64,000 nt of DNA. Source: Ficedula albicollis. Its lineage: Eukaryota; Chordata; Aves; Passeriformes; Muscicapidae. The DNA is taken from assembly GCF_000247815.1 (NCBI RefSeq), contig NC_021673.1, positions 2,006,380-2,070,379 of the forward strand, given 5' to 3'. Position numbers and translations under genes: made by a program. This document shows, one piece after another, positions 11,358 through 24,571 of the stretch (its first letter is position 1; each line of letters opens with the position of its first letter). The notes under the pieces were generated by a model that had not been told where the DNA came from, ran no database searches, and saw only the letters and a program-made list of their open reading frames with translations.

Positions 11358-13342
11358 GAAAAGGGGGGAGAAGAGAGAGAGAAAAGGGGGGAGAAGAGAG
11401 AGAGAAAAGGGGGGAGAAGAGAGAGAGAAAAGGGGGGAGAAGAGAGAGAGAAAAGGGGGGAGAAGAGAGAGAGAAAAGGGGGGAGAAGAGAGAGAGAAAA
11501 GGGGGGAGAAGAGAGAGAGAAAAGGGGGGAGAAGAGAGAGAGAAAAGGGGGGAGAAGAGAGAGAGAAAAGGGGGGAGAAGAGAGAGAGAAAAGGGGGGAG
11601 AAGAGAGAGAGAAAAGGGGGGAGAAGAGAGAGAGAAAAGGGGGGAGAAGAGAGAGAGAAAAGGGGGGAGAAGAGAGAGAGAAAAGGGGGGAGAAGAGAGA
11701 GAGAAAAGGGGGGAGAAGAGAGAGAGAAAAGGGGGGAGAAGAGAGAGAGAAAAGGGGGGAGAAGAGAGAGAGAAAAGGGGGGAGAAGAGAGAGAGAAAAG
11801 GGGGGAGAAGAGAGAGAGAAAAGGGGGGAGAAGAGAGAGAGAAAAGGGGGGAGAAGAGAGAGAGAAAAGGGGGGAGAAGAGAGAGAGAAAAGGGGGGAGA
11901 AGAGAGAGAGAAAAGGGGGGAGAAGAGAGAGAGAAAAGGGGGGAGAAGAGAGAGAGAAAAGGGGGGAGAAGAGAGAGAGAAAAGGGGGGAGAAGAGAGAG
12001 AGAAAAGGGGGGAGAAGAGAGAGAGAAAAGGGGGGAGAAGAGAGAGAGAAAAGGGGGGAGAAGAGAGAGAGAAAAGGGGGGAGAAGAGAGAGAGAAAAGG
12101 GGGGAGAAGAGAGAGAGAAAAGGGGGGAGAAGAGAGAGAGAAAAGGGGGGAGAAGAGAGAGAGAAAAGGGGGGAGAAGAGAGAGAGAAAAGGGGGGAGAA
12201 GAGAGAGAGAAAAGGGGGGAGAAGAGAGAGAGAAAAGGGGGGAGAAGAGAGAGAGAAAAGGGGGGAGAAGAGAGAGAGAAAAGGGGGGAGAAGAGAGAGA
12301 GAAAAGGGGGGAGAAGAGAGAGAAAAGGGGGGAGAAGAGAGAGAGAAAAGGGGGGAGAAGAGAGAGAAAAGGGGGGAGAAGAGAGAGAGAAAAGGGGGGA
12401 GAAGAGAGAGAAAAGGGGGGAGAAGAGAGAGAGAAAAGGGGGGAGAAGAGAGAGAAAAGGGGGGAGAAGAGAGAGAGAAAAGGGGGGAGAAGAGAGAGAA
12501 AAGGGGGGAGAAGAGAGAGAGAAAAGGGGGGAGAAGAGAGAGAAAAGGGGGGAGAAGAGAGAGAGAAAAGGGGGGAGAAGAGAGAGAAAAGGGGGGAGAA
12601 GAGAGAGAGAAAAGGGGGGAGAAGAGAGAGAAAAGGGGGGAGAAGAGAGAGAGAAAAGGGGGGAGAAGAGAGAGAAAAGGGGGGAGAAGAGAGAGAGAAA
12701 AGGGGGGAGAAGAGAGAGAAAAGGGGGGAGAAGAGAGAGAGAAAAGGGGGGAGAAGAGAGAGAAAAGGGGGGAGAAGAGAGAGAGAAAAGGGGGGAGAAG
12801 AGAGAGAAAAGGGGGGAGAAGAGAGAGAGAAAAGGGGGGAGAAGAGAGAGAAAAGGGGGGAGAAGAGAGAGAGAAAAGGGGGGAGAAGAGAGAGAAAAGG
12901 GGGGAGAAGAGAGAGAGAAAAGGGGGGAGAAGAGAGAGAAAAGGGGGGAGAAGAGAGAGAGAAAAGGGGGGAGAAGAGAGAGAAAAGGGGGGAGAAGAGA
13001 GAGAGAAAAGGGGGGAGAAGAGAGAGAAAAGGGGGGAGAAGAGAGAGAGAAAAGGGGGGAGAAGAGAGAGAAAAGGGGGGAGAAGAGAGAGAGAAAAGGG
13101 GGGAGAAGAGAGAGAAAAGGGGGGAGAAGAGAGAGAGAAAAGGGGGGAGAAGAGAGAGAAAAGGGGGGAGAAGAGAGAGAGAAAAGGGGGGAGAAGAGAG
13201 AGAAAAGGGGGGAGAAGAGAGAGAGAAAAGGGGGGAGAAGAGAGAGAAAAGGGGGGAGAAGAGAGAGAGAAAAGGGGGGAGAAGAGAGAGAAAAGGGGGG
13301 AGAAGGAGAGAAAAGGGGGGAGAAGAGAGAGAGAAAGAAAGA
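11358..13342 (+). repeat. 1,985-bp all-purine satellite: 23-bp monomers then 44-bp dimers
   Basis: Every base on the plus strand is A or G. The unit is aaaa-gggggg-agaagagagagag (23 bp). G6 starts run from 11363 to 12306 in exact 23-bp steps (41 units), then alternate 21 and 23 bp from 12306 to 13274 (22 exact 44-bp dimers), ending with a 21-bp and a variant 20-bp step. The 21-bp unit lacks one 'ag'. Two reading frames of almost 700 residues (Gly/Arg/Glu/Lys-rich) cross it because the repeat contains no stop; they have no coding support. Confidence 0.98.
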
Positions 13343-14589
13343 TGTTTTATGATGTAATAAGAAAGAGATGAGATAATAAATTACAAGACAATAAGAAAGG
13401 AATAGGACAAGGGGGAAGGGTGTTATTCAGAGATTTAGACGAGGCACCCTGGAAAAGCTCCTGTCTGTGAAGAGCAGCGTGCCCACGGGAGCTGCGGCTG
13501 CCCCAGCCCTGGCAGCGCCCAGGGCCAGGCTGGGTGGGATGGGAGCAAGCCCAGCTCCCAGCAGGGCTCCCAGCCACGGGCAGTGGGCACAGCTCAGGGG
13601 GCTCCAGGGCCATGTGGCAGTGCCACTCTGCCCCTGCCAGGGAGCGCAGAGCTCCCGTTTGTCTGCGGGGTGAAGGGTGCAGCCACCCCAGCACTGCCCG
13701 CCCTGTTCCCTGCCCTGTTCCCTGCGTGTCCTGCAGCCACAGAGCTGCCCCTGCCCAAGCACAGGGCCTGGCAGCCGGGGCACAAACTGCCTGGAGCCAA
13801 GGCAGCAGCTCCCCTGGCTGCCTGCACACATCCCCGAGCGCACACGCAGCAGCTGAAGGGAAAATCCAGTTCACCCTCCGGACAGCACAAATGAAATTAC
13901 ACCTTCGAGGGAAGCACAGAGCTCGTGGAGTTCAAAAAACAGCTGGAGGAAAAAAAACAACTGGAGCTTCTTCCTCCTTGGGCAGCCCTGGTTTTATAGC
14001 CAGGAGCTGGAGGTCCCAGCTGGAAGCACAGACTGGCTCTTGGTCAGCTTCTGGATAAATGACAACTTCTAGAAAGAAGCATGTGGACTCAGGGTCCTCT
14101 CCCCCTCCCCTCAGACCATTACCAGCCCCTATTAGATATCCCTGGGAGGTCAGCTCGGGAGGGTTGGGATGGTTGGGCAGTTTGACACATCATCTCAGCT
14201 ATTTTGGGAGCAGTTTACGGGGCTGCAATTCCTCCCCTGCACAGCCCCGATAGCTTTTCCACTCTCATGTCACATTATCCTCGTGGCAGGTTTCAAAACT
14301 AAACAGGTGAAAAAACAAACTTTCGGGGCACTGGGCAGAGCAGGATGCACGATGGGGTGGTGGGGTGGTGGAAGTTCATCCTCATCCTGAGCGCCAGCAC
14401 AGGGTGTGGAATCACTTGTGAGCACAGAGGTTGACTCCTGACAAAACCCAGCAAGAAGACACCCAAAGGCTCCTGCAGGAAATTCACCCCATGACAAAAG
14501 GGATGACAGAAGTCTTGTGAACGGTTTCCTGAAGGAGCCTTGCAGTCCTGAGGCTTCACAAGCCTCAAATGACACTTGAATGGCCAAAC

Positions 14590-14949
14590 CTCCAGCTAAA
14601 CAAAGCCCTGGCCAAGGTTTCACACTCAGGATGAGCCACCAGTGCAGGGGAATCTGCTCTTGCTGCTGCATCTGCAGCAGCTTCCCAGGAAAGTCACCAA
14701 CACCACAAACCATTTTCTGCTCCAGATCCAGGGGCACTGGGTGATCCATCCACCCATCCATCCATCCCTCTCCAGCTAAACAAAGCCCTGGCCAAGGTTT
14801 CACACTCAGGATGAGCCACCAGTGCAGGGGAATCTGCTCTTGCTGCTGCATCTGCAGCAGCTTCCCAGGAAAGTCACCAACACCACAAACCATTTTCTGC
14901 TCCAGATCCAGGGGCACTGGGTGATCCATCCACCCATCCATCCATCCAT
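14590..14949. repeat. Perfect 180-bp tandem duplication
   Basis: 14590-14769 is repeated without a difference at 14770-14949. The unit carries the start of the ATCC microsatellite at its right end, so the array is broken into a short piece (about 14746-14768) and the long array that follows. Confidence 0.95.
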
Positions 14950-15121
14950 CCATCCATCCATCCATCCATCCATCCATCCATCCATCCATCCATCCATCCA
15001 TCCATCCATCCATCCATCCATCCATCCATCCATCCATCCATCCATCCATCCATCCATCCATCCATCCATCCATCCATCCATCCATCCATCCATCCATCCA
15101 TCCATCCATCCATCCATCCAT

Positions 15122-15157
<36 letters not shown>

Positions 15158-15177
15158 CCATCCATCCCTCCCTCCCT
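14923..15177. repeat. (ATCC)n microsatellite
   Basis: About 60 tandem catc/atcc units with one early 'accc' and one late 'gtcc' variant, grading into 'ccctccctccctcc'. The Met-Asp-Gly-Trp repeat frames on the minus strand are repeat artefacts. Confidence 0.97.
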
Positions 15178-15714
15178 CCGGGGCTCCCCCAGCCCCCAAA
15201 ACCTGCTCCTCCACACCTCAGCTTGTCCCAGCAAAAGAAAAGAACAGTGTGAGCATCTGCCCTCAACCTCCTGATGCTCCTTCACCTCCCTCCAGGGGCT
15301 GAGCCCAGGCCCAGTTTCGTGGAAGGGAAGCTGATGCTGTGACTGGGCTTAATCAGAGGGGACAAACAGATCAATATTGATGTTTTTAACAGACCTCAGC
15401 TACCTTTTGAATGTGACTTGACTACAGAACATTGGCAAGGACCTCAGCCAGACCCACCCTGGCCAGCACTTCAGGTGAACACCCTCAGGATACTTGCTGA
15501 GTTCAGCACATACCTGGGTTTTTTAAATACTACATAAAGTCTGTCTGAACAAAGAGCCACGTTAACCAAAATACTCCAGGCCAGGGAAAGCCACAGTTTT
15601 ATTCTCTGAGTGCTGCTGGGCAGAGCACAGCATCCATAAAAAAAATCAGAGAAAGAGGGAGAGCCATTTTTAAATACAGTGATAGGATAAGCAGAAATCA
15701 TTTTAAACCTAAAA

Positions 15715-15850
15715 GATGAGATATTTTGATTAGATATAAGGAAGAAATTCCTCCCTGTAGGGCACCACATCCCTGGAAGTGTCCAAGGCCAGGCTGGATG
15801 AGGCTTGGAACAACCAGGGATAGCAGGAGGTGTGGAATTTAAAAGTCCCA
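15715..15850 (+). mobile_element. CR1 fragment
   Basis: 'tagatataaggaagaaattc' followed by 'ccctggaagtgtccaaggcc' is the CR1 3' region. Confidence 0.85.
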
Positions 15851-16450
15851 ACCCAACCTCTGGCTCTCTGATCCACTTCAAAGCAACGCATTTGTGCTCA
15901 GGAACGGAGAGGAAAATCCTTTGTGCCTTGTACTGGAGCAGCACGTGGGGCACACTCCACCAACCAGTATTAAGGAAAGCATTTCCTTCCTGTATTGATC
16001 ATGCAGCCACCCCACAAAGTGGCATTAAAAAGGCAGGGGGGGAGGACAGCAAGCCAAGTGTTATACATAGCAAATTCTGATTAGATTATGAAACTTTAAG
16101 AAGATCTTAACAAGTGGACAGTGTGCATTTTACATAATTAGCTTGTTACTTATAAATGCCTGCCACAGTGCCAATGGCAGATTTTCACCACCTAAAATAG
16201 CCCAAAGCTGTCAGATTCAGGAGCTCCTGCCATCCCAATTTAGACCAACTCAAACACACAGACCACGAGGTGGTTTCCTTGCACCAAGATTAAGAATTGA
16301 ATCGGCTCTTGTGTGCCTGGATGGTGGAAGGGGTGAAAGATTACAGAGGGCAAAGACACATTATGTCACTGTGTGCCCGGCCAGCCCAATCCTCCCTGAA
16401 TGTGGCAGCTGTTCCTCACGGTGTTTTGGGAGATTTTGGGTTCCTTTTGG

Positions 16451-16454
<4 letters not shown>

Positions 16455-16485
<31 letters not shown>

Positions 16486-16501
16486 TTTGGGGGGGGGGGG
16501 G
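16455..16501. other. Poly-C (31) / poly-G (13) block, probable assembly artefact
   Basis: C16455-16485, then ttt, then G16489-16501. The left flank ccttttgggggg resembles the right flank cctttggggggg, as if one locus had been written twice across the C run. Confidence 0.8.
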
Positions 16502-16696
16502 ACAGAGCCTGGCTTTGGGGCTGGAGGTGAAGTTGTGGGATGCCACAGCTGCATCCATATTCATGGAGCTGAGAGCAGCTCCCCAGCTCTGTGAGACTCG
16601 CCCTTCATCAAACTGGGGCTGTTCCACTCCAGTTCCAAGAAGCAGCTCGAGTTGCAACCGCTGCCTAAAAAAAGGTGACCTCAGGAGCAGCAGGTA

Positions 16697-16727
16697 AAAA
16701 AAAAAAAAAAAAAAAAAATTTGATTTT

Positions 16728-16765
<38 letters not shown>

Positions 16766-16769
16766 TTCA
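16697..16769. repeat. Two A-runs with duplicated 'tttgattttcaa'
   Basis: A run of about 24 A, then tttgattttc, a run of about 32 A, then tttgattttc again: a two-copy duplication of a poly-A plus short unique tag. Confidence 0.9.
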
Positions 16770-17082
16770 AGTTGGGGGTGTTGGAGAAGGAAGTCCCAAC
16801 AAAAGCTACAACAGAGCTGCACTGTGTTATTCCTCTGCATCCCTGGTGCCTGCAGTTAAAGGGAAAAACATCTCCAATTCTAATGGAAAAGTGCAAGAAA
16901 AAGTGAGAGGAAGTAACTTGAGGGAAGATTCTCATAGGAAGAGTGTCCAGAGGTTTAGAGTTATCCCAGCATGTAAATATCATCCAAAGCACCTTCAATC
17001 AATCTGTGCGAGTTCCCATTTCCTAAAACACCCACCAACAGCTCAGAAAAGCAGCAGGGCAGAAATACAGTTCCTAAATCAC

Positions 17083-17765
17083 GGGTTACCCAGAAAAAAT
17101 GATCAACCCAATCCTGGGTTACCCAGAAAAAATGATCAACCCAATCCTGGGTTACCCAGAAAAAATGATCAACCCAATCCTGGGTTACCCAGAAAAAATG
17201 ATCAACCCAATCCTGGGTTACCCAGAAAAAATGATCAACCCAATCCTGGGTTACCCAGAAAAAATGATCAACCCAATCCTGGGTTACCCAGAAAAAATGA
17301 TCAACCCAATCCTGGGTTACCCAGAAAAAATGATCAACCCAATCCTGGGTTACCCAGAAAAAATGATCAACCCAATCCTGGGTTACCCAGAAAAAATGAT
17401 CAACCCAATCCTGGGTTACCCAGAAAAAATGATCAACCCAATCCTGGGTTACCCAGAAAAAATGATCAACCCAATCCTGGGTTACCCAGAAAAAATGATC
17501 AACCCAATCCTGGGTTACCCAGAAAAAATGATCAACCCAATCCTGGGTTACCCAGAAAAAATGATCAACCCAATCCTGGGTTACCCAGAAAAAATGATCA
17601 ACCCAATCCTGGGTTACCCAGAAAAAATGATCAACCCAATCCTGGGTTACCCAGAAAAAATGATCAACCCAATCCTGGGTTACCCAGAAAAAATGATCAA
17701 CCCAATCCTGGGTTACCCAGAAAAAATGATCAACCCAATCATGGGTTACCCAGAAAAATGATCAA
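17083..17765 (+). repeat. 33-bp minisatellite, about 20 copies, each with a hairpin
   Basis: Unit: aaccca-atcc-tgggtt followed by acccagaaaaaatgatc (33 bp). All copies look identical except the last, which has an atc-for-cct type change and one A fewer. Each contains an exact 6-bp inverted repeat (aaccca/tgggtt) around a 4-nt loop. Since 33 is a multiple of three it gives an open frame with an 11-residue repeat (MINPILGYPEK), which is not evidence of a protein. Confidence 0.97.
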
Positions 17766-17893
17766 GTGTCCAAGGCCAGGCTGGATGGGGCTTGGAGCAG
17801 CCTGGGATGGTAGAAGGTGTCCAGGGCAGTGGGGCTTGAGATGATTTATCCTTTACCCTTCTGATCCAAGCCATTGAGTGATTCCATGATTTC
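17766..17893 (+). mobile_element. CR1 3'-end fragment abutting the minisatellite
   Basis: 'gtgtccaaggccaggctgga' then 'cttggagcagcctgggatgg' and 'gtgattccatga' follow the CR1 tail order. It begins directly at the end of the 33-bp array. Confidence 0.85.
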
Positions 17894-19188
17894 CCTGTCT
17901 TAATAATTTTACCCTTTAGACCTCAGAAAGGAGGGGTTTATTCCCCAACCAATCTCCACTAGAGGGGTTGAATCTTTTCCTTTTAAAGACTGTTGAGTTT
18001 CAGCTGCATGGAGTGTGTTAGGTTTCTGTGAAAAACTACAGTGAGGCCAGAAGTCCCAGCTGAGAGAAATCCCAATAATGGACACATTTGGGAAAAGCCA
18101 AGGGGTGCAATTTCTGCACTCAGCACAGAGCCCTGACCCAAGAGGATGCTCTGCCTCACAACATGAATTGCTTGTGTTGAAAACACAGGATCCATTCCCA
18201 ATCCAGGCCTGGGCAATCAGTTTTCTAAAGATTCAGAGATATTTAGCTGACATCTCATTTGAAATAATTCCTGCATTAATAGGAATTATTACATCTACAT
18301 CCCCAAATTCCTCTGAAACCCAGAATGCTACAGAATCCATCTGTGAAAGAGATGAAGAGATTTGAAAGTTTGGGGTCTAAATTATTCCTTGTGAATTCCT
18401 TTGGGAACAAGGAGTGGAAGAAGCAAAAGGAACAAAATCATTACAGACAAATTACCTCTATTTGAGCCACTTAAGGGCCAGGAAACACCAGCATAATTCC
18501 ATGTATGCAGTAGGAAATCAGTTCCATTAAAAACAGAAAAATGGCCGTATCTGCAAGGGAGCAGAATCCTTTCCCACATTCCCATCTTAATTCCCAAAGG
18601 ACAGCTAAAGGAAAAGGAAGCAGTGAGAAATGGGAGGAGCAAACTCATTTTTTGAGAATTAAAATTCACTCTCATAGCGCCACAATAAAAGGCAGATTCA
18701 GGGAAAGAACATTCACAGTTGCTCCCAAGCCATCAGTATTCCTCTTTTTCCAGGCCTTAGGTTTCCCTGGTGCGACAAGCAAATATAGGATGACCTGCAA
18801 TAATTCCAAGTACTCCAAAGTAATGAAATCTGATTTTCAGCACTAGGAGGGATGCTGGAGTAAGTGGGCTCTTGACAGCTTTCCCTGAGCTCTTTTCCCA
18901 GACAGCACCTTAAAAACACCCACGAGGACCCAAATGTGTTTTCCATGGAATACAGAACATGGGTAATGTGTTCTAAATCAGCCCTGGGGCCAGGCAGTAA
19001 ATGAGAACAGAAAAGAAATATTCAGTAATTGCCCATTGACTGAAAGAGGTGAGGAACTGCAGAACAAACCTCACATGGAACCACAAAATTCCACGGCAGG
19101 GTGAGGAGGGGATGACTGAGGTAACTCCTACAGGTCTCCTCTGGAGCTTCCCAAATTAAACTGTGAGCTCTTAATTAGCAGTAATTGT

Positions 19189-19297
19189 GCAGGAAAAGGT
19201 GTCTGGCACCGAATCACAAAGCCGGATTCACTTTGGTGGCGCAGGAAAAGGTGTCTGGCACCGAATCACAAATTACAGCCGGATTCACTTTGGTGGC
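19189..19297. repeat. Two-copy tandem duplication (52 and 57 bp)
   Basis: 'gcaggaaaaggtgtctggca' begins both 19189 and 19241; the second copy has a 5-bp insertion. Confidence 0.9.
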
Positions 19298-20649
19298 TTA
19301 TGCTCATTTTTCATGGATTTGCCAGGAATTGTGTCCAGCACTACAAAGCAAATCCCAGGGAGTCCAGCTTGTACCTGAGGGTACAAACACACCAGGGAAA
19401 TCCTGGGGTGTGAATAAATAAAAAGTGAGTATTTTTGAGAACACAGGTGGAATTTGTCCAATATGAAAACACAACAACAAGGGAAATAAAAATTAAAATA
19501 AAGATTAAAACCCCCACATTGGGTATACTCCATATTCAGACAGCTTTGCTGAAATCCTTCACAATCTTCCTTTTCAAATCTTCCTTTTCAGTTCAGCTCT
19601 TGATATTCCAACAGGAGCAGGGATAAAGAACACTGAGAACCCCTCTTGAACTACTCCATCAACAGATGCTCATTAGAGCTAATCACAAGCAGAGCAGCCC
19701 CAGCCTGAAATGGAGTTTCCATCTGTCTCCAAAATGCACGTGGGCTTAGCTGTACAAATCCCACATCCCACCTATTTCTGTGGATCTGGAGACTGAGTCA
19801 TTTTTCCCAGGAGGATACAGGGCACAGCCACATGGAGCCCATCAGAATTAGAGTTAGCAAACTAAAAATATTCAAAAAATAAAACCAGAAGGATCTAAAT
19901 TAATTTCCAAGTGTCACGAAGGTGATCGGCTACAGAGTAAAATCTTAAAAAAAAATATTAATTACGACACTGGAGCAAGAGTAGATTATATTCCCAAATA
20001 AAAATTAAAATAAAAACTTGCTTATAAAAACTTGCTTATGAATAAACCTCCTCAGCAGAGAGGATAAGCAGAACCAGAGACACCCACTCAATACATGAAG
20101 ACAATTCAGGGGAAAAGAAGTTAAAATCTGTCTGAGCCCTGCTAGCACTCCAACTTAGCCTGAGTCTTTTTTTTTTCCCCTGAATCCTGTGGCAAAATGT
20201 ATTTATAAGGCAGGTTATTAATGTAAATTGAAGGGAAATTCAGGAGATTCAAGGAAGTCTGGAGTTTAAGCAGACACAGACCCCAGGGTGAAACCTGCCT
20301 TTGGTTTCTTGGACAAACCAAATGAGAAGTCCCAGCTTTTGAAGCAAATCCTACACAACCACGTTGCTGAAGCAGCAGCTGAAACCCAAGAGCTCTGTGA
20401 CAAAACTTGGCCTGGGAGACACAGCCCCTGGGAGCTGGGACCACATTCCCCAGCCCCTCTGTCTGAGCCGAGACTTTCCCGCTGGCCCCGGGTCAAGAAC
20501 CCTGTCCCATCCCAGCCTTGGTGGCTCCTCCTTGCCAGAGCCTCCTGCCCAACCTCCCCGAGGCTGGGGAGGCATCCAGCACCCCTGACCCAAACCCCTG
20601 ACCCCAACCTGCAGCTCTCACACCTCAGTTCCTTGTTGTGTGGGTTGAT

Positions 20650-21600
<951 letters not shown>

Positions 21601-22165
21601 AGAACTGTCATTCCTAATTCCCATATCTTTGCCTGAGAGCCCCTTAATTTCAAAATTATAACAATAATTTGGAGGGAGGGGGTTTACATTCTCCATTTCA
21701 AAGAGAAGCTTCTCCTTTATTGGCAGACACCTGTCCTCCAAACCAGGGCACCTGTGGATTTGCAGATCCACCGATCTGAACCACGACAACACCAACAGCA
21801 GAGCTCGCCGACTTTGCTGCCCTCCCCAGGTGCCATTTGTGCTCCTGGAGAAAGGAATCCCTCCAGTTTACCCCTGTCCAGCCCCAAAATAGCAGTGGTT
21901 CAAAGTGCCCCAACAACATTCTGCTCACAGGCAGCTGCAGCAACGAAAAACACTGAAATCAAAATCATGGAAATACATTTTATAGGAAGAGAATTACTGG
22001 GAAACGTTCACTTCATTGTTACAGGTCATGGGATGAAAGGAGCAAGAACAGCCCATCCTAGCACAAAAATACTGCTGTTTGTCATCAAAATACTCTTTGC
22101 ATTCTGTCTTCCACCCTTTAAGTGTCACTTTAAGCAAGAACTCAAGACCATTTTCCCAGGATCAT

Positions 22166-22257
22166 GACTTCTCACCCAACCTTCTGCTGAAGGATATTCA
22201 CGTTGACATTCGACTTCTCACCCAACCTTCTGCTGAAGGATATCCACATTGACATTG
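22166..22257. repeat. 46-bp tandem duplication
   Basis: 'gacttctcacccaaccttct' starts at 22166 and 22212; the two copies differ at two or three positions. Confidence 0.9.
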
Positions 22258-22462
22258 TGACATTCCAGTAACAAGCCCTAATCCATTCTGGAGCTGTCAA
22301 GAAACAAAGTGAACTTTAGCAAAGCAAATGGCAGCTCCGAGGAGGAAAGTAATGCCCAAAGAACACAAAGATAAGAGGAAAACCTTTCTAACATAATTTC
22401 TTTGGGAATCAAAAACATTCTTCACCCTGGAATTTTCCTCCAAGGTAAAGAAGGCCATGCCA

Positions 22463-22483
22463 CTAATTTAAAAAAAAAAAAAA

Positions 22484-22537
<54 letters not shown>

Positions 22538-22558
22538 TTTAAAAAAAAAAAAAAAAAA
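22463..22558. other. Poly-C (49 bp) flanked by a repeated poly-A tag, probable artefact
   Basis: ctaattt plus 16 A, then C22486-22534, then ctaattt plus 18 A. The same tag on both sides of the C run suggests a false join of two ends of one locus. Confidence 0.85.
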
Positions 22559-23489
22559 GCCCTCCAAGTTTCCAAAGCATTTCAAGCGATAAAACCCCGA
22601 GTTAGAGCCTGAAAATAAATCATAACAGTAATAAGCACACACTTGAGAGAAGGGGGAGCAAAAAAAAAAACAAAACCAACAAACCAGATATAAACCTACG
22701 CTGGAAAAATCTTACACTTAAGTGTAGCCAAAATGCCAGTTGCTACATGTCACATTTGGGCGCTCCAGGCAACGCTATCACAATGGCTAACAGGGCCAGG
22801 CAGAGCTCCAAGACCCAAGTCCAAAGCCCAAGAGGACACACAGATGCTCCTCGGAGAACAGTGATGGCATCCCAGGCTTTTTGCTGAGGCTCTCACACAC
22901 GCCCAGCATCCCGAGCAGCGGCGAGGCTGCGACCTCTGGGGCGCCTGCTCCCGGCTAATCCCGCCCGAAGGAGGGCCCCAGGAAACATTCAGATGGAAGG
23001 ATCCGTGAGATTAAGATGTTTATCCCTGCTGTGTCCTGCACAGCCCTGGCTGCACGAGCTGGGGAGGACCAAGGGCCAAGAGGGAGAGAGGGGAAGGATA
23101 GCAACGCCAACAACTGCTCCGAGTGTTTGCTGGAAACCTGTCCCCAGGCTGCAGGCAAAGGAGCAAAACAGCATCAGGGGAGATTTTCCCCACGTGGAAA
23201 CACCTTGGGAGGCTGAGCTGGCACAGCTGTTGGGGACAACAAGTGAAGGGCACAGAGCAGGGTGAAACGCTGAAGTTTTACAGGTGGCTTTGGCCAGGAA
23301 AGGTGCCATGATCCCCTAATGGTCACCCCAGGCTATCAACAGCCCAGAGATGACTCAGAACACACATTAAGGTCAATTAACCCCAGCTCTGGCTGGAGAA
23401 AAGAACTGCATGCAGAGCTGAGGGTCTTCCTCCCTTTCCAAACTGGAAGGGCATTTGGCACCAGAGTCCCAACAGGGAAACCTCGTGGA

Positions 23490-23740
23490 GACACTCAAAT
23501 AACAGAATATCCTGAGTGGGAAGGGACTCACAGGCATCATCAAACCCAGCTCCAGCCCCGCACAGACCCCCCAACAATCCCACCCTGTCCCTGGGTGGCA
23601 GTGCTGTCCAGGCTCTCCTGCAGCTCTGGCAGCCTCGGGGCCGTGCCCTTTCCCTGGGAGCCTGGGCAGTGCCAGCACCTCTGGGGGAGGGGCCAGCAGC
23701 CTCTGGGGGAAGAGCCTTTCCTGAAATCCACCCCAAACCC
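23490..23740 (-). mobile_element. CR1 fragment
   Basis: 'gtgggaagggactcacaggc' then 'accccccaacaatcccacc' and 'ctgtccctggg' are the complement of the CR1 3' region found in plus orientation at 51175-51425. Confidence 0.85.
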
Positions 23741-24149
23741 CTCAAGAGCTGCTCTCTTGATCCTGCCACTGCTCACTAGAGAGAAGGGAATGAAGGTCTC
23801 CAAAGCAACCTCGGCCACGTGCCACAGAAAAACACACCTTGGACAAAGTGGAGGAGAGTTTGGGTGATACGGTGGGAGGCAGGATGAAGACAGCAGCAAG
23901 AAAAGAGAATTTCCCACTGCACATGGAATGAGGAGACAAGGATTTAGGGAAAAGTGACCAGTAAAGACATTTCTATCCCACCTTCATCCTGGAATAATTA
24001 TCATTTCTAGAGCGTCCACAGCAGTTTGCAAACTCCAGGTTTAGGAAGTTCACACCAGTTCTCACCTGTGGGGTCACAGATGAGCAGACAGCACAACTCT
24101 GTTCCAGCACAGAAAATCCACACTGAGCTCCCAAAGGGACTGTGGGCTC

Positions 24150-24270
24150 CCCATCCCTGGCAGAGCCCAAGGCCAGGCTGGACAGGGCTTGGAGCACCCT
24201 GGGATGGTGGGAGGGGGTTGGGATCAGATGGGCTTTGAGGTCCCTTCCAAGCCAAAGGTTCTGGAATTCT
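24150..24270 (+). mobile_element. CR1 3'-end fragment
   Basis: 'ccaaggccaggctggacagg' then 'gcttggagcaccctgggatgg' less the last base and 'ggtcccttccaagcc'. Confidence 0.85.
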
Positions 24271-24501
24271 ACAGAGCGATGCCTTTGGATGCTGCATGGC
24301 AGGAGATCCATGAAGGAGCAGGACAAGTCAACCACTGCTTCCATAACATTTCTGGGCCAATACCTACCGTGGCTCATTTAGGATGATGGGAAGTGAGTCC
24401 TGGGCAAGGATGGTCCCTGATAATTCTGTTCTTCCACATTTGGTCACAATAAGTGATGGATGCATCAGAGAAAAACCACTGGACATTGCCCAGCAAGGTT
24501 T

Positions 24502-24502
<1 letters not shown>

Positions 24503-24571
<69 letters not shown>

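Noticed and set aside
11274..13371. Two overlapping frames of 692 and 697 residues, Gly/Arg/Glu/Lys-rich
   Set aside because: They exist only because the purine satellite has no stop codon in these frames; no splice signals, conservation or domain.
14270..15285. Met-Asp-Gly-Trp repeat frames and the complementary His-Pro-Ser-Ile frame
   Set aside because: ATCC microsatellite translations.
17099..17761. 220-residue frame with an 11-residue repeat, resembling a surface or structural repeat protein
   Set aside because: Simple translation of a 33-bp minisatellite; all copies are identical at synonymous sites too, so there is no sign of selection on protein.
17083..17765. CRISPR-like regular array
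   Set aside because: No spacers: the repeat is contiguous, and the genome is that of a vertebrate.
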